Source: an uncultured Candidatus Melainabacteria bacterium (GTDB taxonomy: Bacteria > Cyanobacteriota > Vampirovibrionia > Gastranaerophilales > Gastranaerophilaceae). From it: 64,000 nucleotides of DNA. Shown here one piece after another: positions 1 to 7,274 of this stretch. The notes under the pieces were generated by a model that was given only the letters and a program-made list of their open reading frames with translations, was not told the origin of the DNA and made no database searches. The stretch covers positions 106,797 to 170,796 of the forward strand of contig CAKVIG010000006.1 of the NCBI GenBank assembly GCA_934754515.1. The letters run 5' to 3'. Position 1 is the first letter of the stretch, and every line of letters starts with the position of its first letter. Position numbers and translations under genes: made by a program.

Positions 1-183
1 CATTTCCGGCATCAAAAAGTCTGAAATAACTAAATCCGGCTGATTATCCTTAAGATAATCCAATGCATCCTTCGGACTATTAAAAAAATGCGCATCAGAA
101 AATCCTTCTACCTTTAATAAAGTTTTAAAAGCAGAAGTAACTATTCTTTCATCATCGACTACTACAATCTTCCCCTTAATCAT
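1..183 (-). CDS. Response regulator receiver domain protein (partial)
   Basis: Only the first 61 codons lie in the window; the 3' part is cut by the window edge. The ATG at 183 begins MIKGKIVVVDDERIV, and the visible part has the CheY-like receiver pattern: the acidic pair DD near residue 10 and a phospho-acceptor Asp in the DLVISDFLMPEM segment near the edge. This is a phosphorylation-controlled signalling domain. The output domain, if any, is outside the window, so the target process is unknown. It diverges from the prepilin gene, with about 96 bases between the two starts. Confidence 0.85.
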   Translation of the reverse strand, partial: MIKGKIVVVDDERIVTSAFKTLLKVEGFSDAHFFNSPKDALDYLKDNQPDLVISDFLMPEM

Positions 184-244
184 ATTTATATATTAACCCA
201 AAGATTAATATTAGACAAATTATTAACTTTTATAAATAATATGT

Positions 245-250
245 TATAAT
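245..250 (+). promoter_or_regulatory. Probable -10 box for the prepilin gene
   Basis: A perfect TATAAT lies 30 bases upstream of the ATG at 280. No convincing -35 hexamer is present at 16-18 bases spacing, so this is a tentative promoter. A ribosome binding site GGAGAG (269-274) lies 5 bases before the start codon. Confidence 0.45.
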
Positions 251-279
251 CAGAATACAAATTTAATTGGAGAGTTTTT

Positions 280-996
280 ATGATGAACCGAAATGGTTAT
301 ACGTTAATGGAAATTTTAATTACATTGGGAATCATTGGAGTTGTTACCGCTGTCACAATTCCATCATTAGTAAGTTCCACCAATAAAAAGAACATTGGAA
401 ATGCTTTAGCAAGAAGCGTTGAGCTTATTCAACAAGGTTTTACTAACATTAAAGTTGAAGCACAAACAAACAGTGCTGATGACACAGCTTTTGAAAACCT
501 TGCAATGATTAAAAAAAGCGATTTAGGTTTAGACGGAGAAGCGTATATAACTGACGACAATTCTTTCTATAATGATACTAGAAGTTTTTTAGGAACAGAA
601 GAAAGTAATTACAGCATTAACAGTATTAAAAACTATAGCGGAAACAATGTCGCAAACAACTTGACTTCCAACTTTACCGCTTATAAATTCAATAAAGCCA
701 ATTCGGTTGTAATGTTTCAAAATGTCACAAACAACGACATTGCAAATGCTGATAATGACACCATCATATCTAAAGTATTAATTGATGCAAACGGAGCTGC
801 CGGCCCTAACAGATTTGGCAAAGATGTTTTCTTGTTCGGCTTAACTAATGCCGGCACACTAATTCCTGCAGGATCAGAACAATACAATGATTTTGATAAC
901 ACTATCGCAACAGGAGCTTGTAGTGGTGCCAGCGTCGGAGATGGTACCGCATGCGCTGCTCGAGTTATGGCTGATAAATGGGAAGTAAAATATTAA
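280..996 (+). CDS. Type IV pilin-like / type II secretion pseudopilin protein
   Basis: The 238-residue protein starts with a six-residue leader ending in Gly, then YTLMEILITLGIIGVV: the prepilin peptidase site G6-Y7, the Glu at +5 and a hydrophobic N-terminal helix of about 20 residues. This is the class III signal shared by type IV pilins and type II secretion pseudopilins, which are assembled at the inner membrane. The body is polar and Asn-rich, and the C-terminus carries a short cysteine pair and an Ala-Arg-Trp-Tyr ending, which could form a disulfide loop. There is no neighbouring pilus assembly gene, so it is probably one of many orphan minor pilins; the exact filament is not determinable. 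An ATG one codon downstream (283) could equally be used. Confidence 0.85.
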   Translation: MMNRNGYTLMEILITLGIIGVVTAVTIPSLVSSTNKKNIGNALARSVELIQQGFTNIKVEAQTNSADDTAFENLAMIKKSDLGLDGEAYITDDNSFYNDTRSFLGTEESNYSINSIKNYSGNNVANNLTSNFTAYKFNKANSVVMFQNVTNNDIANADNDTIISKVLIDANGAAGPNRFGKDVFLFGLTNAGTLIPAGSEQYNDFDNTIATGACSGASVGDGTACAARVMADKWEVKY

Positions 997-1022
997 ATTT
1001 TGAATAAAGAAAGGAAAATAAA

Positions 1023-1256
1023 ATGGCAGAAGCAAAAATTTTGGCTACTATTGATAGAACAGATACTGAACAATTACAAATTTCAATTTCAGAGTATAGA
1101 GGGAAAAGCTACTTCAACTTGAGAATTTATTACACAACTGATGAAGGTGCTACTTGGCTTCCGACAAAAAAAGGCGTAACTTTTGCTCCTGACCAATTAG
1201 ATGTATTATCAGACGCTATTGAAGAAGCAAAAAAAGAGTTTATGGCAGAAGAATAG
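1023..1256 (+). CDS. PC4/YdbC-type transcriptional coactivator protein
   Basis: This is a compact 77-residue protein with SD GAAAGGA about 7 bases upstream. The order of beta strands and final helix fits the PC4 fold: IDRTDTEQLQISISEYRGKS, then YFNLRIYYTTDEGATWLPTK, the GVTF segment and a C-terminal acidic helix. Bacterial members of this family are small single-stranded DNA or RNA binding dimers thought to modulate transcription or nucleic-acid metabolism. It follows the prepilin gene after 26 bases and may be co-transcribed. A palindromic repeat begins 7 bases after its stop codon. The specific role here is unknown. Confidence 0.85.
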   Translation: MAEAKILATIDRTDTEQLQISISEYRGKSYFNLRIYYTTDEGATWLPTKKGVTFAPDQLDVLSDAIEEAKKEFMAEE

Positions 1257-1263
1257 AGGGGAT

Positions 1264-1388
1264 GTCGTTAAGACGTTAAGTCATTAAGGCGTTAAGTTCA
1301 TTATGAAAATACTTTAAGATTAAATTCATTTTATATAGAATATCCCTTATACGAACTTAACGCCTTAACGTCTTAACGACTTAACGAC
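1264..1388. repeat. Long palindromic element with four 8-bp iterated units per arm (copy 1)
   Basis: The left arm reads GTCGTTAA, GACGTTAA, GTCATTAA, GGCGTTAA then GTTC (1264-1299). The right arm reads GAAC then TTAACGCC, TTAACGTC, TTAACGAC, TTAACGAC (1353-1388). The arms are near-perfect reverse complements around a ~53-base AT-rich centre. Related copies lie at 17272-17364 and 32555-32680, and a sister type at 62802-62930. The element fills almost the whole gap between the PC4 gene and the histidine kinase gene. Confidence 0.9.
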
Positions 1389-1402
1389 CTAAACAAAACA
1401 AC

Positions 1403-2107
1403 ATGACCATTCAAGACGAATTCATAGCAACAGTTTCACACGAGATGCGAACACCTCTTACAAGCATAAGAGGTTTTTCGCAAACTCTTTTAAACTCTTG
1501 GGACAAAATTAAAGACGAAGATAAAAAGAAATTTATCGGGATTATTGAAGACCAATCAAACAGGCTTATTCACCTTGTTGAGAATATTTTATCCGTTTCA
1601 AAAATGAATGCGGGAAATCAAGTTCTAAAACAAGTTGATATAAACGCTTGCATCAAAAGAGTTTTGCCTATGTTGGAAGAACAGCATAAGCAAAATAAAT
1701 TTGAAACAAAATTGAGCAAAGAAAACCCGATTGCATATATTGATGAAGATAAATTTCAACAAATTATGACAAATCTTATTGATAATGCCGGCAAGTATTC
1801 AGAAAAAGAAATTATTGTTTCTACAGAAATCCAAAACGATACAATAAAAATCAGGGTTCAGGATTTTGGCGTTGGTATAAAAGAAGAAGATTTTGGCAAA
1901 ATTTTCCAAAAATTTTCAAGGCTTGAGAATCATTTGACAAGTAAAACTCAAGGTAACGGATTGGGACTCTATATCACGAAACAGCTTGTAGAAAAAATGG
2001 GCGGAAAAATCGGTTTTACGAGCAAATTTGGTGAAGGCACAACCTTTGAAGTTGATTTTCCTATTTACAATCAAGAGGAGGCTCTAAAATGCTCTCAAAT
2101 GTCTTGA
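1403..2107 (+). CDS. Histidine kinase core lacking a sensor domain
   Basis: The 234-residue protein is only a transmitter. The H-box FIATVSHEMRTPLTS puts the phospho-accepting His at residue 13. The N-box IDNAGKYS, the G1 box DFGVGIKEED, the F-box FQKF and the G2 box GNGLGLYI follow in normal order, so the catalytic machinery looks intact. There is no room for an input domain: the frame is closed by a TAA at 1382-1384 inside the palindromic element, and no Shine-Dalgarno precedes the ATG. Either it is a soluble kinase driven by a partner, or an ancestral N-terminal sensor was lost when the element arrived (inference). It overlaps the next gene by 19 bases, so the two are translationally linked. 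Confidence 0.85.
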   Translation: MTIQDEFIATVSHEMRTPLTSIRGFSQTLLNSWDKIKDEDKKKFIGIIEDQSNRLIHLVENILSVSKMNAGNQVLKQVDINACIKRVLPMLEEQHKQNKFETKLSKENPIAYIDEDKFQQIMTNLIDNAGKYSEKEIIVSTEIQNDTIKIRVQDFGVGIKEEDFGKIFQKFSRLENHLTSKTQGNGLGLYITKQLVEKMGGKIGFTSKFGEGTTFEVDFPIYNQEEALKCSQMS

Positions 2108-3363
2108 TTATTGACAAAAGAAAAGAACTTTCAATAAAATACAAAAAAAGTATTGAAGATACGGAAACTTCGGCGGTGATTTCTCGAGATTTAAAAGACG
2201 CCCTACATTACATTCAGTATGCCGAACCTGATATAATCATAATTTCTGATAGCTTAGAAGAAAATCTTTCAGATTTGTGCAGAAAAATTAGAGCGTTAAC
2301 TTATAATACGCGCCCGGTGATTATTGCACTTTCAAAATCCGCCGATACAAGCGACAGAATTGAGGTGTTGGAAAACGGTGCGGATGATTTTTTGAGCGAA
2401 CCTGTTAATATAGATGAATTCAAAATGCGTATCCGAGCGCATTTGAGGCGCGATATAGAATCTAATTTAGATTCAAAAACTCTTTTACCAAATAAAAAAT
2501 TTGTAGAAAAAAATTTAAAGCGTTTGTTGAATAATGATAACAAGCCTGCTGTTTTACTCTTGGGATTAGAAAATTTAAAAAACTACAAAAGCGTGTACAC
2601 GGATGTTGCAGGTGATAAACTGATTCAAACGCTTGTTGCAATTATCAAATCTACGCTTGATAACAACGATTTTTTAGGTCAATTTGATGACGAGAATTTT
2701 GTAATTATTACAAGTCCTTATACCGCAGAAAAAATGGCTGTGTTTTTAACTTTTGCGTTTGATACGGTTGCACCAAAATTTTATTCGGCACAAGACGCAA
2801 AACGCGGTTATATGTTGCTTAAAGGTGATAGAATGGCTGGCATGAGAGCCAATTTCGTTTCACTTTTAATCGGCGGTATTGTTGATAATTATGAACAAAT
2901 TGATTCTGTTGAAGCATTGGAGCAAAGACTTTTTTCAATCAAAAAGATTGCAAAAATCCCGAGCGGTTCAAATTATGCTATAGATAGAATTAAACTTGCG
3001 GGTGAAAATTCGGTAGTAGAGCCGAAAGTTAATAATTTTGTGTTTATAAAAGAGCCCGATGAAGCATTAGCTTTGCTTTTAAGGACAACACTTGAACTTC
3101 AGGGTTATGATGTGACTGAGAATTTAAACTTGAATTCAGCTGAACAACCTGCTGTTTTAATCATTGACAGCAACGATGATTTATCCGGCTTGGATTTTTG
3201 TAGAGAAATTAAAAGTAAACAAAATTTTGTTAATACCAAAATCATTGTTACGACAACTGTTCACAATAAAGCTGCTATTTTAGACGCAGGAGCTGACTTA
3301 TATTTACCGAAACCTTACGAAATTTCTGATTTAATACGCTGGATTGAATTTTTCAGAGGATAA
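2089..3363 (+). CDS. REC - degenerate GGDEF - REC response regulator
   Basis: The 424-residue protein has three parts. Residues ~1-120 form a receiver domain with the phospho-acceptor region IIIISDSLEE, but the usual acidic pair after strand 1 is weakened to IIDKRK. Residues ~130-300 resemble a GGDEF domain, but the signature is replaced by QFDDENFVIITS, so cyclase activity is unlikely. Residues ~310-424 form a second receiver with VLIIDSNDDLSGLDF and the KPYE loop. The start has a clear SD (GGAGG about 2075) inside the upstream kinase gene. The pair probably forms one two-component module in which the regulator works by protein contacts rather than by making c-di-GMP (inference). Confidence 0.8.
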   Translation: MLSNVLIIDKRKELSIKYKKSIEDTETSAVISRDLKDALHYIQYAEPDIIIISDSLEENLSDLCRKIRALTYNTRPVIIALSKSADTSDRIEVLENGADDFLSEPVNIDEFKMRIRAHLRRDIESNLDSKTLLPNKKFVEKNLKRLLNNDNKPAVLLLGLENLKNYKSVYTDVAGDKLIQTLVAIIKSTLDNNDFLGQFDDENFVIITSPYTAEKMAVFLTFAFDTVAPKFYSAQDAKRGYMLLKGDRMAGMRANFVSLLIGGIVDNYEQIDSVEALEQRLFSIKKIAKIPSGSNYAIDRIKLAGENSVVEPKVNNFVFIKEPDEALALLLRTTLELQGYDVTENLNLNSAEQPAVLIIDSNDDLSGLDFCREIKSKQNFVNTKIIVTTTVHNKAAILDAGADLYLPKPYEISDLIRWIEFFRG

Positions 3364-3379
3364 AGTGTTATGTTTTTTG

Positions 3380-3385
3380 TATAAT
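3380..3385 (+). promoter_or_regulatory. Probable -10 box for trmFO
   Basis: A TATAAT lies in the short gap between the response regulator stop (3363) and trmFO. It would start transcription near 3392, leaving a 5' UTR of about 46 bases. The -35 region is poor, so the call is tentative. Confidence 0.4.
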
Positions 3386-3437
3386 ATCTCTATACAAAAT
3401 CAAACGCGCACAATTGTGCTCAGAATTAAGGAATTTT

Positions 3438-4787
3438 ATGCAAGAAGTTAAAATAATAGGTGCCGGATTAGCAGGCTCAGAAGCAGCTTTACAACTCTCT
3501 AAAAAAGGAATCAAAGTCAAATTGTACGAAATGCGTCCTAATAAAACAACCGGCGCGCATGTAACCGAAGATTGTGCAGAATTTGTTTGCTCTAACAGTC
3601 TTGGTTCTGCCGATATTTCTAACGCAAGCGGACTTTTGAAAAAAGAAATGGAAGTTTTAGGTTCTGAACTTTTGAAAATTGCTTACGAAAACGCTGTTCC
3701 TGCTGGAAATGCTTTAGCTATTGCAAGAGAAGATTTTTCAAAAGCCGTAACTGAAAGAATCAAAAATGACCCAAATATAGAATTAATCAGAGAAGAAATT
3801 ACGGAAATTCCGGAAGGAAATGTAATTATAGCTTCCGGCCCTCTTACGAGTGATAAATTTGCTGATGCAATTCAAGGCTTCACAAAAAGCGAACATTTAC
3901 ATTTTTTTGATGCAATTGCACCCATTGTTGAAGTCGAATCAATCAACTTTGACAAGGCTTTTTGGGCTTCAAGATATGATAAAGGCGAAGCTTCTTATAT
4001 AAATTGCCCGATGAATAAAGAAGAGTATGAGAACTTCTATAATATATTAGTAAATGCGCCTCGAATTGAACAACACCAAGTGGATAAGAATTCTAAGTAT
4101 TTTGAGTCTTGCCTTCCTGTTGAAGTTTTAGCTTCTCGCGGAGTTGATACGCTTAGATTTGGTCCAATGAAGCCGGTCGGACTTGTAGATAAAAGAACGG
4201 GCATAGAAAATTATGCAGTCGTTCAATTAAGACAAGATAATTCTGCAAAAACTTTATTCAACCTTGTCGGTTTTCAAACAAACTTAAAATGGGGTGCGCA
4301 AAAAGAACTTGTACATTCTATTCCAGGGTTAGAAAACGCGAATATTGTGCGTTACGGCGTTATGCACCGAAACACTTTTATTAACAGTTCACAAGTGCTT
4401 AATCCTACATTAGAAACTAAAGAACGCGAAGGATTATATTTTGCAGGACAAATTACGGGAACGGAAGGGTATACGGAATCAATTGCAACAGGTATGCTTG
4501 CTGGAATAAATATGGCAAGAAAACTTTTAGGTGAAACCCAACTTACATTGCCACGCGAAACAATGCTTGGAGCAATAACGTTTTACATCACAGATAAAGC
4601 GCATTTGGAACATATATCTTCAAGAGATAACTCTCTAAGATACTTACCACCACAACCGATAAATTCGAATTGGGGAATCTTACCTTCAATAGAGCTTCCT
4701 AAAGGCGAAAGAAAAAACAAGAAGCTTAAAAATGAACTTTTAGCAAAAAGGGCTGTAGAAACCTTAGAAAGTTTTCTTGGAAAATAA
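3438..4787 (+). CDS. trmFO: Methylenetetrahydrofolate-tRNA (uracil-54-C5)-methyltransferase
   Basis: TrmFO uses FAD and methylenetetrahydrofolate to make m5U54 in the T-loop of tRNAs. The 449-residue protein has the N-terminal dinucleotide-binding motif IIGAGLAGSEAA (residues ~6-17), the EMRP motif (31-34) and two conserved cysteines: C51 in EFVCSNSLGS and C225 in FESCLPVEV, matching the catalytic pair of the Bacillus enzyme (C53/C226). A C-terminal FAD segment GQITGTEGYTES is present. I chose the ATG at 3438 because AAGGA lies just upstream. The longer in-frame TTG at 3414 has no ribosome binding site and adds residues not expected in the family. It heads a cluster of RNA-modification genes. 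Confidence 0.95.
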   Translation: MQEVKIIGAGLAGSEAALQLSKKGIKVKLYEMRPNKTTGAHVTEDCAEFVCSNSLGSADISNASGLLKKEMEVLGSELLKIAYENAVPAGNALAIAREDFSKAVTERIKNDPNIELIREEITEIPEGNVIIASGPLTSDKFADAIQGFTKSEHLHFFDAIAPIVEVESINFDKAFWASRYDKGEASYINCPMNKEEYENFYNILVNAPRIEQHQVDKNSKYFESCLPVEVLASRGVDTLRFGPMKPVGLVDKRTGIENYAVVQLRQDNSAKTLFNLVGFQTNLKWGAQKELVHSIPGLENANIVRYGVMHRNTFINSSQVLNPTLETKEREGLYFAGQITGTEGYTESIATGMLAGINMARKLLGETQLTLPRETMLGAITFYITDKAHLEHISSRDNSLRYLPPQPINSNWGILPSIELPKGERKNKKLKNELLAKRAVETLESFLGK

Positions 4788-4817
4788 AGGCTCTAATAGA
4801 CAAATCCTGCAGAAAGG

Positions 4818-4846
4818 TTGACTAATTTTGGCATGTGTAATATAAT
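4818..4846 (+). promoter_or_regulatory. Strong housekeeping promoter, TTGACT-N17-TATAAT
   Basis: The -35 TTGACT (4818-4823) and -10 TATAAT (4841-4846) are separated by exactly 17 bases. Transcription would begin near 4853, giving a leader of about 110 bases before the ATG at 4966. This makes the zinc-ribbon gene, rimM and trmD a unit separate from trmFO. Confidence 0.75.
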
Positions 4847-4965
4847 GCATGTGTGGAGTTGAACTCTGCGTTATTTTTGATGAAATCTCATATATTATTT
4901 TATTGATAGGATTATTTTTAAGTAGTGATATTTTTATTATTTTAATTGGTTAAGAGGCTTTTATT

Positions 4966-6069
4966 ATGTATGTAAACAAGTGCATTAAATGTGGTGCAGA
5001 ATTTGAAACTAAGAACCCCAAAAGAGTGATATGTCCTAATTGTCTTTACGCAGATAAGGGAAGTGATTCAACAGAAGAAAAACCTATGCAAAGCTATAAC
5101 TCTTATAGCTCATACTCTGCTGATTCTCGTCCAAGAAGCTATGACAGACCTCAAGGCGGTTATAGAAACAATAATTACAACCGAGAAGGCGGTTATAATC
5201 GCGATAACAGAGAAGGCGGATATCAAAGACGCGAAGGCGGTTACCAAAGAGATAACGGCGGTTACAGAGATAATAGAGGCTATTCTTCTCAAGGCGGATA
5301 TAACCGTGACAACAGAGAAGGCGGATACCAAAGACGTGAGGGCGGTTACCAAAGAGATAATCGCGAAGGCGGATACAACAGAGGCGGTTATCAACAACGC
5401 AGACCACAACAAGGTGGTTTCAGAAACAATTATGCAAGTGCAAGACCGGGACAACGCCGTCCAATGCAGCGCAAACCTCAGAAACCTGCAAGACCGTTAC
5501 TTATCAGTAAGGAGCAATTAGAACAAATTGAAGCACTTTATAAAACAATGCTTCCTTTGCCAAACCCTGATTGTCACGAAGTAATCGGTGCACACTTGGG
5601 TATTGAGCCACAAAAAGTATTTTTCGGAATCAATTTGGTTCGTCAAAAAATGATGTTGCCAAAACTTCCGTTCCCAAAACGTAAATTGGCAATTACGCCT
5701 GATCAGATGATGGCAATTAAAGCACTTTACGAGCCATTGTTGCCACTTCCTCCAATCGGTTGCCACAAAATTATTGCAGCACAATTGAAGATGGATGAAT
5801 GGAGAGTTCACGTAGGTATTAAATTAATCCGTGCACAGCTTGGTTTAGACAGATGGAACGAAGATAGAGCAGACAAACCTGCTGATTATATGGTTGCAAA
5901 ACATTCTAAGCCGGAAGAAAAAGTTCCTGTTGCTGTTAAGGCTGAAAAGGCAGAAGAAGCTTCAGAAAAACAGGAAGCTCCAAAAGTTGAAGAAACTCAG
6001 ACTGAAGAAGTTGTTGCAGAAAAACCAAAACGTGGAAGAAAACCTAAGAAGAAAGAAAATGAAGAATAG
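4966..6069 (+). CDS. Zinc-ribbon protein with RG/Tyr-rich disordered region and two helical repeats
   Basis: I do not recognise this 367-residue protein as a named family. A treble-clef or zinc-ribbon motif (C6-x2-C9 ... C23-x2-C26) is followed by a low-complexity region (about 45-165) dominated by Gly, Tyr, Arg, Asn and Asp with repeated EGGY(N/Q)R blocks. Two tandem ~55-residue helical repeats follow (about 181-235 and 244-298), each containing ALY-x5-LPLP and C-H-x-(I/V)-I. The tail is acidic and Ala-rich and ends in a basic AT-hook-like RGRKPKKK. This pattern is typical of RNA-binding or condensate-forming proteins (inference). SD GAGG lies at 4951-4954. It overlaps rimM by 11 bases, so it is in one operon with rRNA and tRNA maturation genes. 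Confidence 0.85.
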   Translation: MYVNKCIKCGAEFETKNPKRVICPNCLYADKGSDSTEEKPMQSYNSYSSYSADSRPRSYDRPQGGYRNNNYNREGGYNRDNREGGYQRREGGYQRDNGGYRDNRGYSSQGGYNRDNREGGYQRREGGYQRDNREGGYNRGGYQQRRPQQGGFRNNYASARPGQRRPMQRKPQKPARPLLISKEQLEQIEALYKTMLPLPNPDCHEVIGAHLGIEPQKVFFGINLVRQKMMLPKLPFPKRKLAITPDQMMAIKALYEPLLPLPPIGCHKIIAAQLKMDEWRVHVGIKLIRAQLGLDRWNEDRADKPADYMVAKHSKPEEKVPVAVKAEKAEEASEKQEAPKVEETQTEEVVAEKPKRGRKPKKKENEE

Positions 6070-6571
6070 TTTTGTTTCAATAGGTAAAGTTCTTAATTTT
6101 CACGGAATTCAAGGTGAAGCAAAATTAGGTTACACCAAGAATAGGGAAGATTTTCTCGCTAATCTAAAAGAGGTTTATGTTCAACAAAACGGTGAATATA
6201 AATTACTTGAAATTGAGAGAATCAGGTTTACTCCAAAGTGTGGAATTATTAAATTTAAAGGCATTGATTCTTTAAATGATATTTTAGAATACAAAAATCA
6301 ACTTCTTTTTGTTGACGAAAGTACAGTCAGAGAATTTTTGGATGAAGACGAATTCTTAATTGATGAGCTTGTAGGACTTGATGTTTACGATGGAGAAAAG
6401 AAAATCGGCGCGGTTGTCGGAGTTTCTAACAATGGAGCAAGTGATTTGCTTTCAATCAAAACTTTGAGTAAGAAAGTTTCTTTAGTACCTTTTGTAAAAG
6501 CAATAGTTTTATCTGTTGATATAAAAGCACGTAAAATTCAGATAAATAACATTGAAGGATTGTTAGAATGA
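6059..6571 (+). CDS. rimM: Ribosome maturation factor RimM
   Basis: RimM binds ribosomal protein S19 and assists 30S head assembly and 16S rRNA processing. The 170-residue product begins MKNSFVSIGKVLNFHGIQGE, the conserved start of the RimM N-domain (usually GRIxxxHGxxGE). It continues with a PRC-barrel C-domain around LIDELVGLDVYDGEKKIGAV. I took the ATG at 6059, which overlaps the preceding gene and is preceded by a purine-rich AAGAAAG. A longer reading frame begins at 5894 but is an artefact of the upstream gene. The stop overlaps trmD as ATGA. Confidence 0.95.
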   Translation: MKNSFVSIGKVLNFHGIQGEAKLGYTKNREDFLANLKEVYVQQNGEYKLLEIERIRFTPKCGIIKFKGIDSLNDILEYKNQLLFVDESTVREFLDEDEFLIDELVGLDVYDGEKKIGAVVGVSNNGASDLLSIKTLSKKVSLVPFVKAIVLSVDIKARKIQINNIEGLLE

Positions 6572-7263
6572 GATTTGACGTTCTGACTTTGTTTCCCGAA
6601 TTAATCCAGTCACATCTTGATTTTAGCATAATGAAACGTGCAACGGATGATGGTGTAATCAGTGTTAACGCGATTAATCCTCGTGATTTTACTTTAGATA
6701 AACATAAAAAAGTTGATGATACGCCTTATGGTGGCGGTGCAGGTATGGTTTTGATGCCTCAGCCTTATGTTGATGCTTATAATAGTGTAGAGAAATTAGA
6801 GAATTCTATTACCTTGATGATGACTCCTCAAGGCGAACCGTTTACCGATAAAATTTCTAACGAATTAGCAAATTATGAACAAATTATTATTCTTTGCGGT
6901 CATTATGAAGGTTATGACGAGAGAATAAGAGAAATTATTAAACCAAGAGAAATTTCAATTGGCGATTTTGTACTAACAGGCGGAGAATTACCTGCTCTTT
7001 GTGTAATAGATAGCGTTTCCAGAAAGATTGACGGGACATTGGGTAAAATTGAATCCGCTCACGATGATAGTTTTTCGGATGGATTGCTTGAATATCCCCA
7101 GTACACAAAACCTCGAGAATATATGGGATATAAAGTGCCAGAAGTTTTATTAAACGGAAATCACAAATTAATAGAAGAATTCCGACACCTGCAAAAAATC
7201 GAACGTACGAAAACAAAACGCCCTGATTTGTACGAAAAATGGTTGAAACAGAAAAACAATTAA
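6568..7263 (+). CDS. trmD: tRNA (guanine-37-N1)-methyltransferase
   Basis: TrmD transfers methyl from S-adenosylmethionine to G37 next to the anticodon and prevents frameshifting. At 231 residues it is of usual length. Family motifs are visible: DTPYGGGAGMVLMPQP, the cofactor-binding trefoil-knot segments ILCGHYEGYDERI and SIGDFVLTGGELPA, and the C-terminal helical domain. Its start overlaps the rimM stop by 4 bases (ATGA), indicating translational coupling. The usual rplS partner does not follow. Instead trmD converges on atpG with only 11 bases between the stops and no visible terminator. Confidence 0.97.
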   Translation: MRFDVLTLFPELIQSHLDFSIMKRATDDGVISVNAINPRDFTLDKHKKVDDTPYGGGAGMVLMPQPYVDAYNSVEKLENSITLMMTPQGEPFTDKISNELANYEQIIILCGHYEGYDERIREIIKPREISIGDFVLTGGELPALCVIDSVSRKIDGTLGKIESAHDDSFSDGLLEYPQYTKPREYMGYKVPEVLLNGNHKLIEEFRHLQKIERTKTKRPDLYEKWLKQKNN

Positions 7264-7274
7264 TCTTTTAACTT

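Noticed and set aside
1264..1388. Array of 8-bp repeats considered as a CRISPR-like or attachment array
   Set aside because: Units are contiguous without spacers and are only 8 bp, and no cas genes are in the window.
5063..5521. Long alternative frames on both strands inside the zinc-ribbon/RG gene
   Set aside because: They are caused by the repetitive codons of the RG/Tyr region; the frame with zinc ribbon, promoter and rimM overlap is the real one.
7264..7274. Terminator between trmD and atpG
   Set aside because: The 11-base gap has no stem; convergent transcripts must end elsewhere or overlap.
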